Shown: piece after piece, positions 17,561-26,026 of the stretch | Layout of the letters: each line of letters starts with the position of its first letter | Position numbering within the stretch: position 1 is the first letter of the stretch | Source: Sporosarcina sp. FSL K6-2383 | Lineage (GTDB): Bacteria; Bacillota; Bacilli; Bacillales_A; Planococcaceae | Direction of reading: 5' to 3' | Assembly (NCBI RefSeq): GCF_038618305.1 | Contig: NZ_CP152017.1 | Location: 845,501 to 909,500, forward strand | Length of the DNA stretch: 64,000 bases | Notes under the pieces: generated by a model | What the model saw: only the letters and a program-made list of their open reading frames with translations | The model's database searches: none | What the model was told of the DNA's origin: nothing | Made by a program: the position numbers and the translations under genes

Positions 17561-19702
17561 TTGAGAAAATCGACAATGGGGTTCATTGCGGCTATTTTGA
17601 TTATAGCAGGTACCATTACTTCTTCTGTTTTCATCCAACAAGGGGAAGTAGTAGCAGCGACTGATACGACTACAAATCAAGGATGGAGCAAGGTTTTTTT
17701 CAAAACTGTTAAAAAGAGCGATCTCTTCGTCACGAATGATCAAGGAAAACGAGTGGCGGCGGAAATTACAGTGAGTAACAAAGGAAAGACGGCTCATATA
17801 AAAGGAATCGAACCAGGTTCTTACACACTTCATGTCAAGCCAAGGACGGTAGATGGTAATCAATACGGCACACATACATTCAAGTTCAGGATGGATGAAG
17901 TACTGCCGAAGGTTGCTACAGAAAAGGAGTTAGTCGCCTATTTTGAGCGTGTGAAAAAACAACAGTCTATTTTGTTTAATGCGCCGCAAGAAGCAGCTAA
18001 AGAAAAATTGGAAACGGCGGACTCTGCAAAAGAAAGCTCTGCAGGCTCTTCTGACCATTCGACGACGAATAACCAAGTCGCCGGTGTTGATGAAGCTGAC
18101 ATGGTCAAAACAGATGGCGAATATATTTACGCAGTTGTTGGGGAAGGGAAAGTAACGATAACAGACATCCGTGATTCGAAAAACATCCAAATGGCTACGA
18201 GTATCAAAATGGAAGAGGGCTTTTATCCGTCACAATTATTTCTTCACGGCAAAACGCTAGTCGTTCTTGGGGAGAAGCATACGCCTTATCGGGAGGGAAA
18301 ACAAGCAGCCTCCAGTGATAGAATGATGCCAGTCAATAGTATGACGACAGTGCGATTGTATGATGTTTCGAATCCGAAAAGTCCATCCCTACTCCGGGAA
18401 TTTGGAGCGGAGGGCTATTTGAGCGGTGCGCGAAAAGCAGGAGATATGCTGTACTTTGTCACAAATGTCCATCCATATTTCTGGACGATGGACCAGTTTG
18501 ATGGAGATGTATTGCGCCCGAGTATGTACGATTCTAAAGAAAGCTCAGACAAACAGCTAATCGATTATAAAAATATTACGATTTTACCAGGTGCGACAGA
18601 GCCTTCGTATTCTGTTATTACGGCTATCAATTTATCCTCGCCGACTACGAATAAAGTTGTGACAAAAGGGTATTTAGGTAGTAGTGAACAGCTGTATATG
18701 TCGAAAGACAATCTTTATCTGACTGCTACAACTTACGAACAACAGCAAGCTTCAAATACAGGTACTTCGAATATGACGATGATGTGGAATCCAGGTGTGG
18801 CAAACACCGAGTTGTTCAAATTCACATTAAAAGGAACCGATGTGACATTCCACAGTTCTGCAGAGCTCAAGGGTAGATTGCTCAACCAATTTTCAATGGA
18901 TGAGTATAAAGGTAATTTCCGTGTTGTCATGACAGAAGGAACTATGTGGGATGACAAAAATCCGTCTAAAAATCATCTGTTCATTTTGGATCAAAACATG
19001 AAGATGACAGGCTCTGTTGAAGGACTTGCGAAGGGAGAACGCATCTATTCGGCACGTTTCATGGGGGATAAAGCGTATATGGTGACGTTCCGTGAAACGG
19101 ATCCACTCTTTGTCATTGATGTAGCGAACCCTAGGGCGCCAAAGGTACTTGGAGAACTGAAAATCCCTGGCTTCAGTAATTACTTGCATCCACTGGATGA
19201 GAATCATCTCATCGGATTCGGTTATGAAACAGTTGCCGAGAAGAATCCAAACGGTGGTGAGCCATTCATTTTGACGATGGGTATGAAGATTTCACTGTTT
19301 GACATTACTGATTTTACTAATCCAAAAGAACAGGACACAGAAATTATTGGTGGCCGAGGAACGTATTCGCCAATTCAATATGATCATAAGGCGTTGTTCC
19401 AGCATAAGGACCGTAGCTTGTATGGTTTTCCAGTTATGGTTTACGATGAAATCGGAAAAGATCATTATGTTGAACTTCAAAGCATGGGAGCACTTGTTTA
19501 CGAAATTACGCCTGAAAATGGAATTGTTCTGAAGGGCGATCTATTAACAAAAAATACACGTGGTGAACAGTATATGGAGTGGGAAGAACAAATTCATCGT
19601 ATGCTTTACAGCAAAGATGAATTGTATACGATTTCGATGAAGGGGATAAACAATTATTCATTGGATACATTTGCTCCTATCGGTAGCGTGAAGATTGATT
19701 GA
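17561..19702 (+). CDS. Secreted beta-propeller domain protein
   Basis: A 713-residue exported protein: an N-terminal signal/anchor (MGFIAAILIIAGTITSSVF), then a small domain (to about residue 110), a low-complexity Ser/Glu/Lys linker and a long propeller. Diagnostic is NNQVAGVDEADMVKTDGEYIY, followed by repeated blades ending in phrases such as RLYDVSNPKSPSLL and FVIDVANPRAPKVLG. This is the bacterial Beta_propel family, of unknown extracellular function. The start is probably TTG 17561 (AAAGG ten bases upstream). It is followed by a perfect terminator, so it is monocistronic. Confidence 0.85.
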   Translation: MRKSTMGFIAAILIIAGTITSSVFIQQGEVVAATDTTTNQGWSKVFFKTVKKSDLFVTNDQGKRVAAEITVSNKGKTAHIKGIEPGSYTLHVKPRTVDGNQYGTHTFKFRMDEVLPKVATEKELVAYFERVKKQQSILFNAPQEAAKEKLETADSAKESSAGSSDHSTTNNQVAGVDEADMVKTDGEYIYAVVGEGKVTITDIRDSKNIQMATSIKMEEGFYPSQLFLHGKTLVVLGEKHTPYREGKQAASSDRMMPVNSMTTVRLYDVSNPKSPSLLREFGAEGYLSGARKAGDMLYFVTNVHPYFWTMDQFDGDVLRPSMYDSKESSDKQLIDYKNITILPGATEPSYSVITAINLSSPTTNKVVTKGYLGSSEQLYMSKDNLYLTATTYEQQQASNTGTSNMTMMWNPGVANTELFKFTLKGTDVTFHSSAELKGRLLNQFSMDEYKGNFRVVMTEGTMWDDKNPSKNHLFILDQNMKMTGSVEGLAKGERIYSARFMGDKAYMVTFRETDPLFVIDVANPRAPKVLGELKIPGFSNYLHPLDENHLIGFGYETVAEKNPNGGEPFILTMGMKISLFDITDFTNPKEQDTEIIGGRGTYSPIQYDHKALFQHKDRSLYGFPVMVYDEIGKDHYVELQSMGALVYEITPENGIVLKGDLLTKNTRGEQYMEWEEQIHRMLYSKDELYTISMKGINNYSLDTFAPIGSVKID

Positions 19703-19722
19703 GTTGAAAAGATAGTTTGTCT

Positions 19723-19751
19723 ACAGCCTAGCGTAAATGCTAGGCTGTTTT
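19723..19751 (+). terminator. Intrinsic terminator
   Basis: ACAGCCTAGC and GCTAGGCTGT form a perfect 10-bp stem with a six-base loop, followed by a short T run. Confidence 0.88.
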
Positions 19752-19888
19752 AATGTTTTACCCTATGGTTTTGTACCTTTGAAGTATGACGTTTTGGTGA
19801 TAACTGCATTGTTTTGCAACTTGACATTGTCATTTGTGGTTTGCTTCGTTAAGATTATTCAAAAGGACTTTCAAGGGGGGGACAGAGG

Positions 19889-20635
19889 TTGTTGATAGTG
19901 GATAAAGAAATGGCGATAGATTGTTGTCTGCTTGCGGGACGATTGATGATGGAGGCTGGCGCTGAAACGTATCGTGTAGAGGATACGATGGAACGCATAG
20001 CCGTCACGCAGAAGCTATCTGCGACACATAGTTTTGTAACGCCGACAGGCATTATTTTTACGCCAGGGAGTCCGTATCATACAAAACTAATACGGATTAA
20101 AAGACGGTCGACGGATCTTGAAAAAGTGGCGCTTGTCAATGATGTTTCTCGCAGGTTATCTGCGGATGAATATACACTCGAAGAAGCTTATGCCAAGCTA
20201 CAAGAAATCGAACAAACAAATGTCATGTTCCCATTGTGGTTACAAATCATTGCGGCGGCCGTTGCAAGCGGCTGTTTTCTTATTTTATACGAAGGTGTTT
20301 GGTCGGATGTTCCTGCGGCATTTTTCGCAGGTGGTGTTGGATTTATCATTGCTACAAAAATCCAAGAGCTAACGAAAGTAAGTTTTTTCGCCGAGTTCAT
20401 TGCGGCATTGTTTATCGGTCTCATTGGTTTCAGCGCAATCTCTGTAGGGCTTGGTACCGAGTTGGATAAAATCATTATCGGGTCAGTCATGCCACTCGTT
20501 CCGGGTCTGCTCATAACAAACGCAGTACGGGATTTGATGGCAGGTCATTTTGTCTCTGGATTATCGAAAGGTGCCGAGGCATTTTTGACGGCTTTTGCAA
20601 TTGGTGCTGGCGTGGCACTTGTATTATCTTTTTGA
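19889..20635 (+). CDS. Threonine/serine exporter ThrE-family subunit, YjjP-like
   Basis: A 248-residue protein with the ThrE N-terminal domain (CLLAGRLMMEAGAETYRVEDTM; THSFVTPTGI; RIKRRSTDLEKV) followed by about five membrane helices from residue 115. It corresponds to the first half of ThrE and to E. coli YjjP. The next gene encodes the second half, so the two form a split exporter for threonine/serine or, as proposed for YjjPB, small dicarboxylates. The start is TTG 19889 or 19892, with AAGGGGGGG and GAGG upstream. Confidence 0.85.
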   Translation: MLIVDKEMAIDCCLLAGRLMMEAGAETYRVEDTMERIAVTQKLSATHSFVTPTGIIFTPGSPYHTKLIRIKRRSTDLEKVALVNDVSRRLSADEYTLEEAYAKLQEIEQTNVMFPLWLQIIAAAVASGCFLILYEGVWSDVPAAFFAGGVGFIIATKIQELTKVSFFAEFIAALFIGLIGFSAISVGLGTELDKIIIGSVMPLVPGLLITNAVRDLMAGHFVSGLSKGAEAFLTAFAIGAGVALVLSF

Positions 20636-20694
20636 AGTTTGGTGTCTAGTCTTCGGGCGCCCTGCACTTTTCCTGAGAAATGAGGTGAAGAAAG

Positions 20695-21150
20695 TTGACG
20701 TGGGTTATACAGGCGATTTTTAGTTTTCTTGCAGCTATGGGTTTTGGAATAATTTTTAATGCGCCACGCAGGATGTTATTCTATTGTGGTTTTGTAGGGA
20801 TGACGGGCTGGCTTGTTTATAGTGTGTTTAATGCATATTCGGGAGATCCGATGCAAGCTTCTTTCCTTGGTGCATTTGCGGTAGCTATTGTTGCGCATCT
20901 TTTTGCGAAACGCTTCAAAATGCCGATGATTATCTTTAGTGTTGCGGGCATAATTCCACTTGTACCGGGAGGGTCGGCGTATAATGCGATGCGTCATATT
21001 GTTGAAAATGATTTTTTAACATCTATGTCCTTTGCTTCGCGTGCCTTCATGGTTTCAGGTGCGATTGCGATGGGGCTTGTGTTTGCCGAAGTGATCATTC
21101 AGTTGTTTTTCCAATCAATGACCAAAAGGAGAAAAGGGAGTGCTCTTTGA
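20695..21150 (+). CDS. Threonine/serine exporter ThrE-family subunit, YjjB-like
   Basis: A 151-residue membrane protein with about five helices and the ThrE_2 pattern (GFGIIFNAPRR; GGSAYNAMRHIVENDF). It is the partner of the upstream YjjP-like subunit. The start is TTG after GAGGTGAAG. The 59-bp gap between the two contains no terminator, so they are probably one transcript. The stop codon lies inside the terminator stem. Confidence 0.85.
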   Translation: MTWVIQAIFSFLAAMGFGIIFNAPRRMLFYCGFVGMTGWLVYSVFNAYSGDPMQASFLGAFAVAIVAHLFAKRFKMPMIIFSVAGIIPLVPGGSAYNAMRHIVENDFLTSMSFASRAFMVSGAIAMGLVFAEVIIQLFFQSMTKRRKGSAL

Positions 21151-21169
21151 ATTTCAAGGCACTCCCTTT
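21133..21169. terminator. Bidirectional terminator between convergent genes
   Basis: AAAGGGAGTGC and GCACTCCCTTT form a perfect stem between the ThrE_2 gene and the convergent EAL gene. The T-tract on the plus side and the A-tract on the other allow use in both directions. Confidence 0.85.
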
Positions 21170-21174
21170 CTGTA

Positions 21175-22836
21175 TTAATCCAATACAATCATATCTGCGC
21201 TAATCGGGGCACTAATATAATAACCTTGGACAGCGTCTATGCCCATTGCTTTGAGCAATTCGAATTGTTCCTCGGTTTCGACACCTTCGGCCACAACATA
21301 CAAGCCCAATGATTTTCCTAGTTTAATCATTCCTTCGACGAGTTGCTGCGTCTTGGAATGTGTCAGTAAAGAACGGATGAATAGCTTATCGATTTTAATC
21401 TTTGAAATTGGTAAACTCTGAAGAAAACGGAATGATGCATAGCCCGTTCCGAAATCATCCAATGCAAACTGGATACCTTCGTCTTGTAATTCTTTCATCT
21501 GAAGAATGATAGATTGTTCCTCTTCGGCTTGGAGTGCGAATTTCTCAGTAATTTCAAGCTGAATGCTACTTGCAGGACAGCCTGTTTCTTCAAGGATTTT
21601 GGAGATCTTTTCTTTCATATGAGAGTTTTTAAACTCACGTACAGATGAGTTGACCGCGATGCTTAAGGTCTGCCCTTCGGCGTTCCATTTTGTCGCTAAA
21701 TTAGCAGATTCCTCGAGCACAAACGCACCGATATCATGGATAAGTCCATTTTCCTCTGCGATGGGAATAAGTTCGTCTGGTGAAATGTAGCCGAGTTCAG
21801 CATCTTCCCATCTGACGAGTGCTTCGTACATATTAATTTTGTTTGCAGCAACATCAAATTGGGGCTGATAGACAACTTGTAAATTATTATGGTTGAGTGC
21901 GGTGAGCAATTTACGATCAATGATAGCTCGCCTATTCAATCCTTGGTGTGACGCTGAGGATAGTGAAGCAATTTTCTTCCCGCCATGATCTATCACTTCT
22001 TTCGTTGCGACAAGTGCAGCTTTCATCAAATGATTGTATGTCGATTGGTCTTCAGGGTAACGGACAATGCCTCCACTAACGGACAATGGCAATGCGCTGT
22101 TATCGATATAAATCGGTTGTTGCTCTAAAAATTGCAGGAATCCTTGTACATACCAATCGCCAAACGGTGTAAGCACAACGAATTCATTGACACCAATTCT
22201 AGCAATCGGGTTATCCTGAAAAAATCGTTTCAATCGATTGGTAAAGGATTTAATAAGTTCTTTTTCCGATTCGGGGGATTGTAAATCTTTCAATGTATAA
22301 AAGTGGTCAATCATTATGTAAACGAATGAGAAATGCTTATCTTCTGCAATGGCTTCATTGACAGCTGTTTCAAGCTTATAGCGACTCATCAATCCCGTTT
22401 CGTAGTCGATAAATGCAATTTCCTGAAGCTGCTCACGTAAATGGACTTCGTCTGTATTGTCTAATTCAAGAAACGTGACAGAAATCAGCTTGCCATCCGA
22501 TTGCATAGATGGAATGGCGATCAGCGTAACGAAGTAAGGTTCAGCCAAGCGTGTTATTTTTTCGGCATTTCCGAACCACGTTTTGCCGTTTGTAACGGTG
22601 TTCCAAATAGCGTGAGCCTGATTTTGACCGGCATCCGTTTCAGGAAACATTTGCCATAATGTCTTTCCAAGGATACGCTTAGGAGTCCATTTACTTGTGT
22701 CTAAAAAATTCTTGTTTATATAAGTGATGGAGCCATCACTATCCGTTCGGTTCACCATATAAAATTGTTCGAGACTTTTCATGATGTCCGGTAGTTCAAG
22801 TGAATCCGGCATGAGTTGCTCATTTTGTGAATTCAT
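21175..22836 (-). CDS. PAS - degenerate GGDEF - EAL protein, probable c-di-GMP phosphodiesterase
   Basis: A 553-residue cytoplasmic protein. A PAS domain (about 20-130) is followed by a GGDEF-like domain (about 135-290), whose signature is RIGVNEF instead of GGDEF, so cyclase activity is unlikely. An EAL domain (about 300-550) keeps all catalytic residues: YEALVRW, VNSSVREF, LEITE, LDDFGTGYAS, KIDK, VAEGVET and QGYY. It should hydrolyse c-di-GMP to pGpG, with the inactive GGDEF and PAS domains as regulators. The start follows GGAGGAG. No transmembrane segment. Confidence 0.92.
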   Translation of the reverse strand: MNSQNEQLMPDSLELPDIMKSLEQFYMVNRTDSDGSITYINKNFLDTSKWTPKRILGKTLWQMFPETDAGQNQAHAIWNTVTNGKTWFGNAEKITRLAEPYFVTLIAIPSMQSDGKLISVTFLELDNTDEVHLREQLQEIAFIDYETGLMSRYKLETAVNEAIAEDKHFSFVYIMIDHFYTLKDLQSPESEKELIKSFTNRLKRFFQDNPIARIGVNEFVVLTPFGDWYVQGFLQFLEQQPIYIDNSALPLSVSGGIVRYPEDQSTYNHLMKAALVATKEVIDHGGKKIASLSSASHQGLNRRAIIDRKLLTALNHNNLQVVYQPQFDVAANKINMYEALVRWEDAELGYISPDELIPIAEENGLIHDIGAFVLEESANLATKWNAEGQTLSIAVNSSVREFKNSHMKEKISKILEETGCPASSIQLEITEKFALQAEEEQSIILQMKELQDEGIQFALDDFGTGYASFRFLQSLPISKIKIDKLFIRSLLTHSKTQQLVEGMIKLGKSLGLYVVAEGVETEEQFELLKAMGIDAVQGYYISAPISADMIVLD

Positions 22837-22968
22837 AATAATGTCTCCTCCTGGATGTACTATACTCCTATTATAGAGAAAATTTACCGTCTGTACACTA
22901 TAAAGTGAGGAAACAGATGACGTATTACTTATATTGATAATAAATTGCTACTGAAAGGGGGTAAAAAG

Positions 22969-23868
22969 GTGGAGAGGCTAAAAGGGATTATCCTGATTGT
23001 TTCGGGTGCAATGCTTTGGGGTACCACAGGACCTATGATTGAGTGGCTTCTGTTAAATAGCGACATGACGGTCTCCTACATGCTGACGGTCCGCCTACTT
23101 ATTGCGGGAACATGTCTACTCGTGATGTTAAAAATGCAGGGCAAACGAATAAGTCTTCCATGGAAGCATAAGGTTTGGGCACGGCAGTTATTGATTTTTG
23201 GAGTATTTGGTATGCTTGGCGTTCAATACACATTCGTAGCCTCTATTGAATCAAGTAATGCAGTCATTGCAACTTTATTTCAATTTCTCGCACCGGTTTT
23301 CATTATTATATTTGTGACGTTTAGGCAAAAAACATGGCCGCCTGTCGTACAGGTATTGGGCATGTTCGTGACACTAATTGGGTTATTTTTACTACTCACA
23401 AATGGCTCGTTTTCTGGATTTGCTTTGAGCCAATGGGCAGTGATTTGGGGAATCGCACTCGGATTCGCCTTTTCATTTTATACACTGCACCCAGTCCGAC
23501 TCATGCAAGAATGGGGTGTTTTGCTAGTCGTCGGTTGGGCAATGATTATCGGTGGCACGACACTTTTCCTGACGAACCCTTTGCAAATCATCAGGCATCT
23601 CGACTACCTGAAAGAATGGAATATATCGGCTATGCTCTTTCTCGTCATCGTTGTTGGGACACTAGCATTCGTATTATTCTTGAGTAGCATGAAATACATA
23701 ACTCCAGTCGAAACGAGTATATTATCGAGCTTTGAACCACTGACGGCGATGGTGATTTCGGTGTTGTGGTTTGGACAAGTACTTGGTATGTGGCAATTGG
23801 CAGGAGGGATTGTCATGCTGATTGGTGTGACGTGGTTGTCGATTGCGGGGAGTAAGGCGAAAGAATAA
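22969..23868 (+). CDS. EamA/DMT-family transporter
   Basis: A 299-residue integral membrane protein with about ten helices in two EamA repeats, the usual drug/metabolite transporter layout. Typical segments are GAMLWGTTGPMIEW near the N-terminus, SNAVIATLFQFLAPVF at the end of the first repeat and SILSSFEPLTAMVIS in the second. GTG 22969 is chosen because AAAGGGGG lies seven bases upstream; the frame extends eight codons further to a TTG with no site. Substrate unknown. Single gene with its own terminator. Confidence 0.88.
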   Translation: MERLKGIILIVSGAMLWGTTGPMIEWLLLNSDMTVSYMLTVRLLIAGTCLLVMLKMQGKRISLPWKHKVWARQLLIFGVFGMLGVQYTFVASIESSNAVIATLFQFLAPVFIIIFVTFRQKTWPPVVQVLGMFVTLIGLFLLLTNGSFSGFALSQWAVIWGIALGFAFSFYTLHPVRLMQEWGVLLVVGWAMIIGGTTLFLTNPLQIIRHLDYLKEWNISAMLFLVIVVGTLAFVLFLSSMKYITPVETSILSSFEPLTAMVISVLWFGQVLGMWQLAGGIVMLIGVTWLSIAGSKAKE

Positions 23869-23870
23869 TG

Positions 23871-23907
23871 AAAGGACCGAAGCCTGTTAGGGGTCGGTCC
23901 TTTTGTT
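23871..23907 (+). terminator. Intrinsic terminator
   Basis: AAAGGACCGA and TCGGTCCTTT form a perfect 10-bp stem followed by TTGTT, directly after the DMT transporter. Confidence 0.88.
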
Positions 23908-24104
23908 AAAATGTGCGTATTAGTTTTTCAATTCCTGTAAGTTGAATAGATGAATAAATTGAATTAATCTAGCGCCGTAGCAATCTACAATAGAAGTTAC
24001 TTGCTAACGAGTATATTGGACTTCCCATATATCCGAAGTATCCCGCAATTCAGTAAGATTGACTATACACAACCCAATGGCTGTGGGATAATAGGGTCTA
24101 CTAA

Positions 24105-24193
24105 TCAAACACGCCTTGGAGTGTTGGCGGCCAGATTTTGAATTGAGCTTGCTCAATTAACTCCCTTCAAAATCTGTGACATCCGCCGGAGGC
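24105..24193 (-). repeat. Intergenic stem-loop repeat, copy R1 (minus orientation)
   Basis: Read on the minus strand this has GCCTCCGGCGGATGTCAC, then AGATTTTGA... GAGCAAGCTC ...TCAAAATC, then a terminal hairpin (AACACTCC / GGCGTGTT, one mismatch). It is nearly identical to the copy at 43550-43640 and related to copies at 37.8, 38.7 and (degenerate) 45.1 kb. Non-coding. Confidence 0.75.
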
Positions 24194-24245
24194 TTAAATC
24201 AACAGAAGGAAGGATTGCACTATATCCTTCCTTCTGTTGATTTAA
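24194..24245. repeat. 22-bp perfect inverted repeat upstream of an ABC exporter operon
   Basis: A 22-bp arm (24194-24215, ending GAAGGAAGGAT) is exactly complementary to 24224-24245 around an eight-base loop. There is no T-tract on either side, so it is not a standard terminator. It directly abuts repeat R1 and lies 38 bp before the ABC gene start; it could be part of the repeat or a leader structure. Confidence 0.7.
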
Positions 24246-24283
24246 TGGTTCGTAAAACGAAAGAGTTTTCTGGGGGTCAAAAA

Positions 24284-26026
24284 ATGAGAACAATATTTTC
24301 TTACGCAAAGCCATATAAATGGCCAATTGCCATTGCGCTAATTCTAATGTTAATGGAACTGGCTGTTGAACTTATCCAACCATTACTCATTCAAAAGATT
24401 ATTGATGATGGTATTATTGCTGGCGATGCAGAAGTTATTTGGACGTGGGGGAGCGCGATGATGGCACTCGCCTTCGTTGCTTTATTTTCCGGCGTTATCA
24501 ACTCTTACTTCGCCGCACATGTGGCGCAAGGCTTTGGCTATGATTTACGTCAGGCATTATTTCGCCAAGTGCAAGCCTTCTCGATGGCGACTTTCCTCCG
24601 TTTTCCGACGGCTGGTCTCATTACTCGCCTTACAAGTGATGTAACAATGACGCAAAACGTTTTATTTATGGGGCTTCGCATTATGATGCGTGCACCTTTG
24701 CTCGTTATCGGAAGTTTAATCATGGCGTTCTTCGTCAATGTCAAACTCGCCTTTTTTTTAGTTATCGGCGCTCCGTTTCTACTCGTATTCCTATATTTCA
24801 TGGCTAAAAAAGGGGTCGGTTATTTTGCAGGGGTGCAGCAACGATTAGATCGAGTAAACCGTGTTATTCAGGAGAATTTACAGGCAGTCAGGCTAATCAA
24901 AGCCTATTTACGTGGGATGTACGAGGCCAGTCGTTTTTCAAAAGTATCTGATTTACTTAGAAAAGACACGGTCAAAGCGATGCGCATGATGGAACTCATC
25001 TTACCTGTATTGCTACTTGTGATGAACGGCAGTTTAATGGCTGTGCTGTGGTTTGGTGCAGTTGAGGTTAGTAATGATCGCGCGCAAGTGGGGGAACTTG
25101 TCGCTATTGTCAACTACGCGATGCGCATGACAGGCGCATTCTCGATGTTTGCCTTCATCATTATTGCGTTTTCACGTGCAAAGGCATCAGCAGAGCGGAT
25201 GGAAGAAGTACTACTTGCGAATGAAGACTTAGAAATTCACGAAACAGAAAGTTCTGGACTAGGGCGATTGGAAGGTGACTTACGCTTTGAGAATGTTTCG
25301 TTTAACTATCCGGGGAAGTCGACACCTATACTGGATAATGTATCATTCCATATAGCAACAGGTGAAAAGCTCGCAATTATGGGGGAAACTGGCTCTGGAA
25401 AATCAACCCTGCTGAACTTAATCCCGCGCATATTTGAAGCGACGAGTGGGGAGATTTTTGTCAGCGGAACAGAAGTAAAGGAATGGGCGTTGAAGGATTT
25501 GCGCGATACGATCGGACTTGTACCGCAGCAATCCATTTTATTTACGGGATCAATCTTAGAAAACCTGTCGTGGGGTGATACAGAAGCAGATGTCGATGAG
25601 TTGGAACAGGCTGCGAAGAAAGCGCAAATTCATGAATCGATTGATTTGTTCCCGCAAAAGTATGGCACCCGAGTTGGGCAAAAAGGCGTAAACTTATCCG
25701 GTGGACAAAAGCAACGGCTATCCATTGCGCGGGCACTCGTCCGCAAACCATCGATTTTAATATTAGATGACAGTACAAGTGCGCTGGATGTTAAAACGGA
25801 AACGGCATTATGGGATGCTCTCGAAGGAGAGGCCGCAACGATGCTTGTTGTGACGCAAAAAATTCGTACCGCGCAAGGAGCAGACAAAATCCTTCTCCTT
25901 GATGAAGGAAAGGTTGTCGGCTATGGAACGCATGACGACTTAATGGAACAATCTACGCTCTATCAAAAAATAGCACAATCTCAGTCGGGAGAGGCGGTGG
26001 CGTCCGATGCTACGCGTAATTCGTAA
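24284..26026 (+). CDS. Heterodimeric ABC exporter, subunit with degenerate ATP site
   Basis: A 580-residue half-transporter: six-helix membrane domain (about 15-310) and an ATPase with Walker A GETGSGKST and signature LSGGQKQRLSIARAL. Walker B is followed by Asp instead of Glu (ILILDDSTSALD) and the switch His is replaced by Gln (VVTQKIRTA). This pattern marks the non-catalytic half of an asymmetric exporter. Start ATG 24284 follows TGGGGGTC. It overlaps the next half-transporter gene by 20 bp, so the two form one dimer, reminiscent of B. subtilis YfiB/YfiC. Multidrug export is plausible but unproven. Confidence 0.87.
   Translation: MRTIFSYAKPYKWPIAIALILMLMELAVELIQPLLIQKIIDDGIIAGDAEVIWTWGSAMMALAFVALFSGVINSYFAAHVAQGFGYDLRQALFRQVQAFSMATFLRFPTAGLITRLTSDVTMTQNVLFMGLRIMMRAPLLVIGSLIMAFFVNVKLAFFLVIGAPFLLVFLYFMAKKGVGYFAGVQQRLDRVNRVIQENLQAVRLIKAYLRGMYEASRFSKVSDLLRKDTVKAMRMMELILPVLLLVMNGSLMAVLWFGAVEVSNDRAQVGELVAIVNYAMRMTGAFSMFAFIIIAFSRAKASAERMEEVLLANEDLEIHETESSGLGRLEGDLRFENVSFNYPGKSTPILDNVSFHIATGEKLAIMGETGSGKSTLLNLIPRIFEATSGEIFVSGTEVKEWALKDLRDTIGLVPQQSILFTGSILENLSWGDTEADVDELEQAAKKAQIHESIDLFPQKYGTRVGQKGVNLSGGQKQRLSIARALVRKPSILILDDSTSALDVKTETALWDALEGEAATMLVVTQKIRTAQGADKILLLDEGKVVGYGTHDDLMEQSTLYQKIAQSQSGEAVASDATRNS

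Noticed and set aside
24176..24283. N-terminal extension of the first ABC half-transporter
   Set aside because: The extension would translate the intergenic repeat and hairpin; the ATG at 24284 has the ribosome site and the first transmembrane domain follows it.
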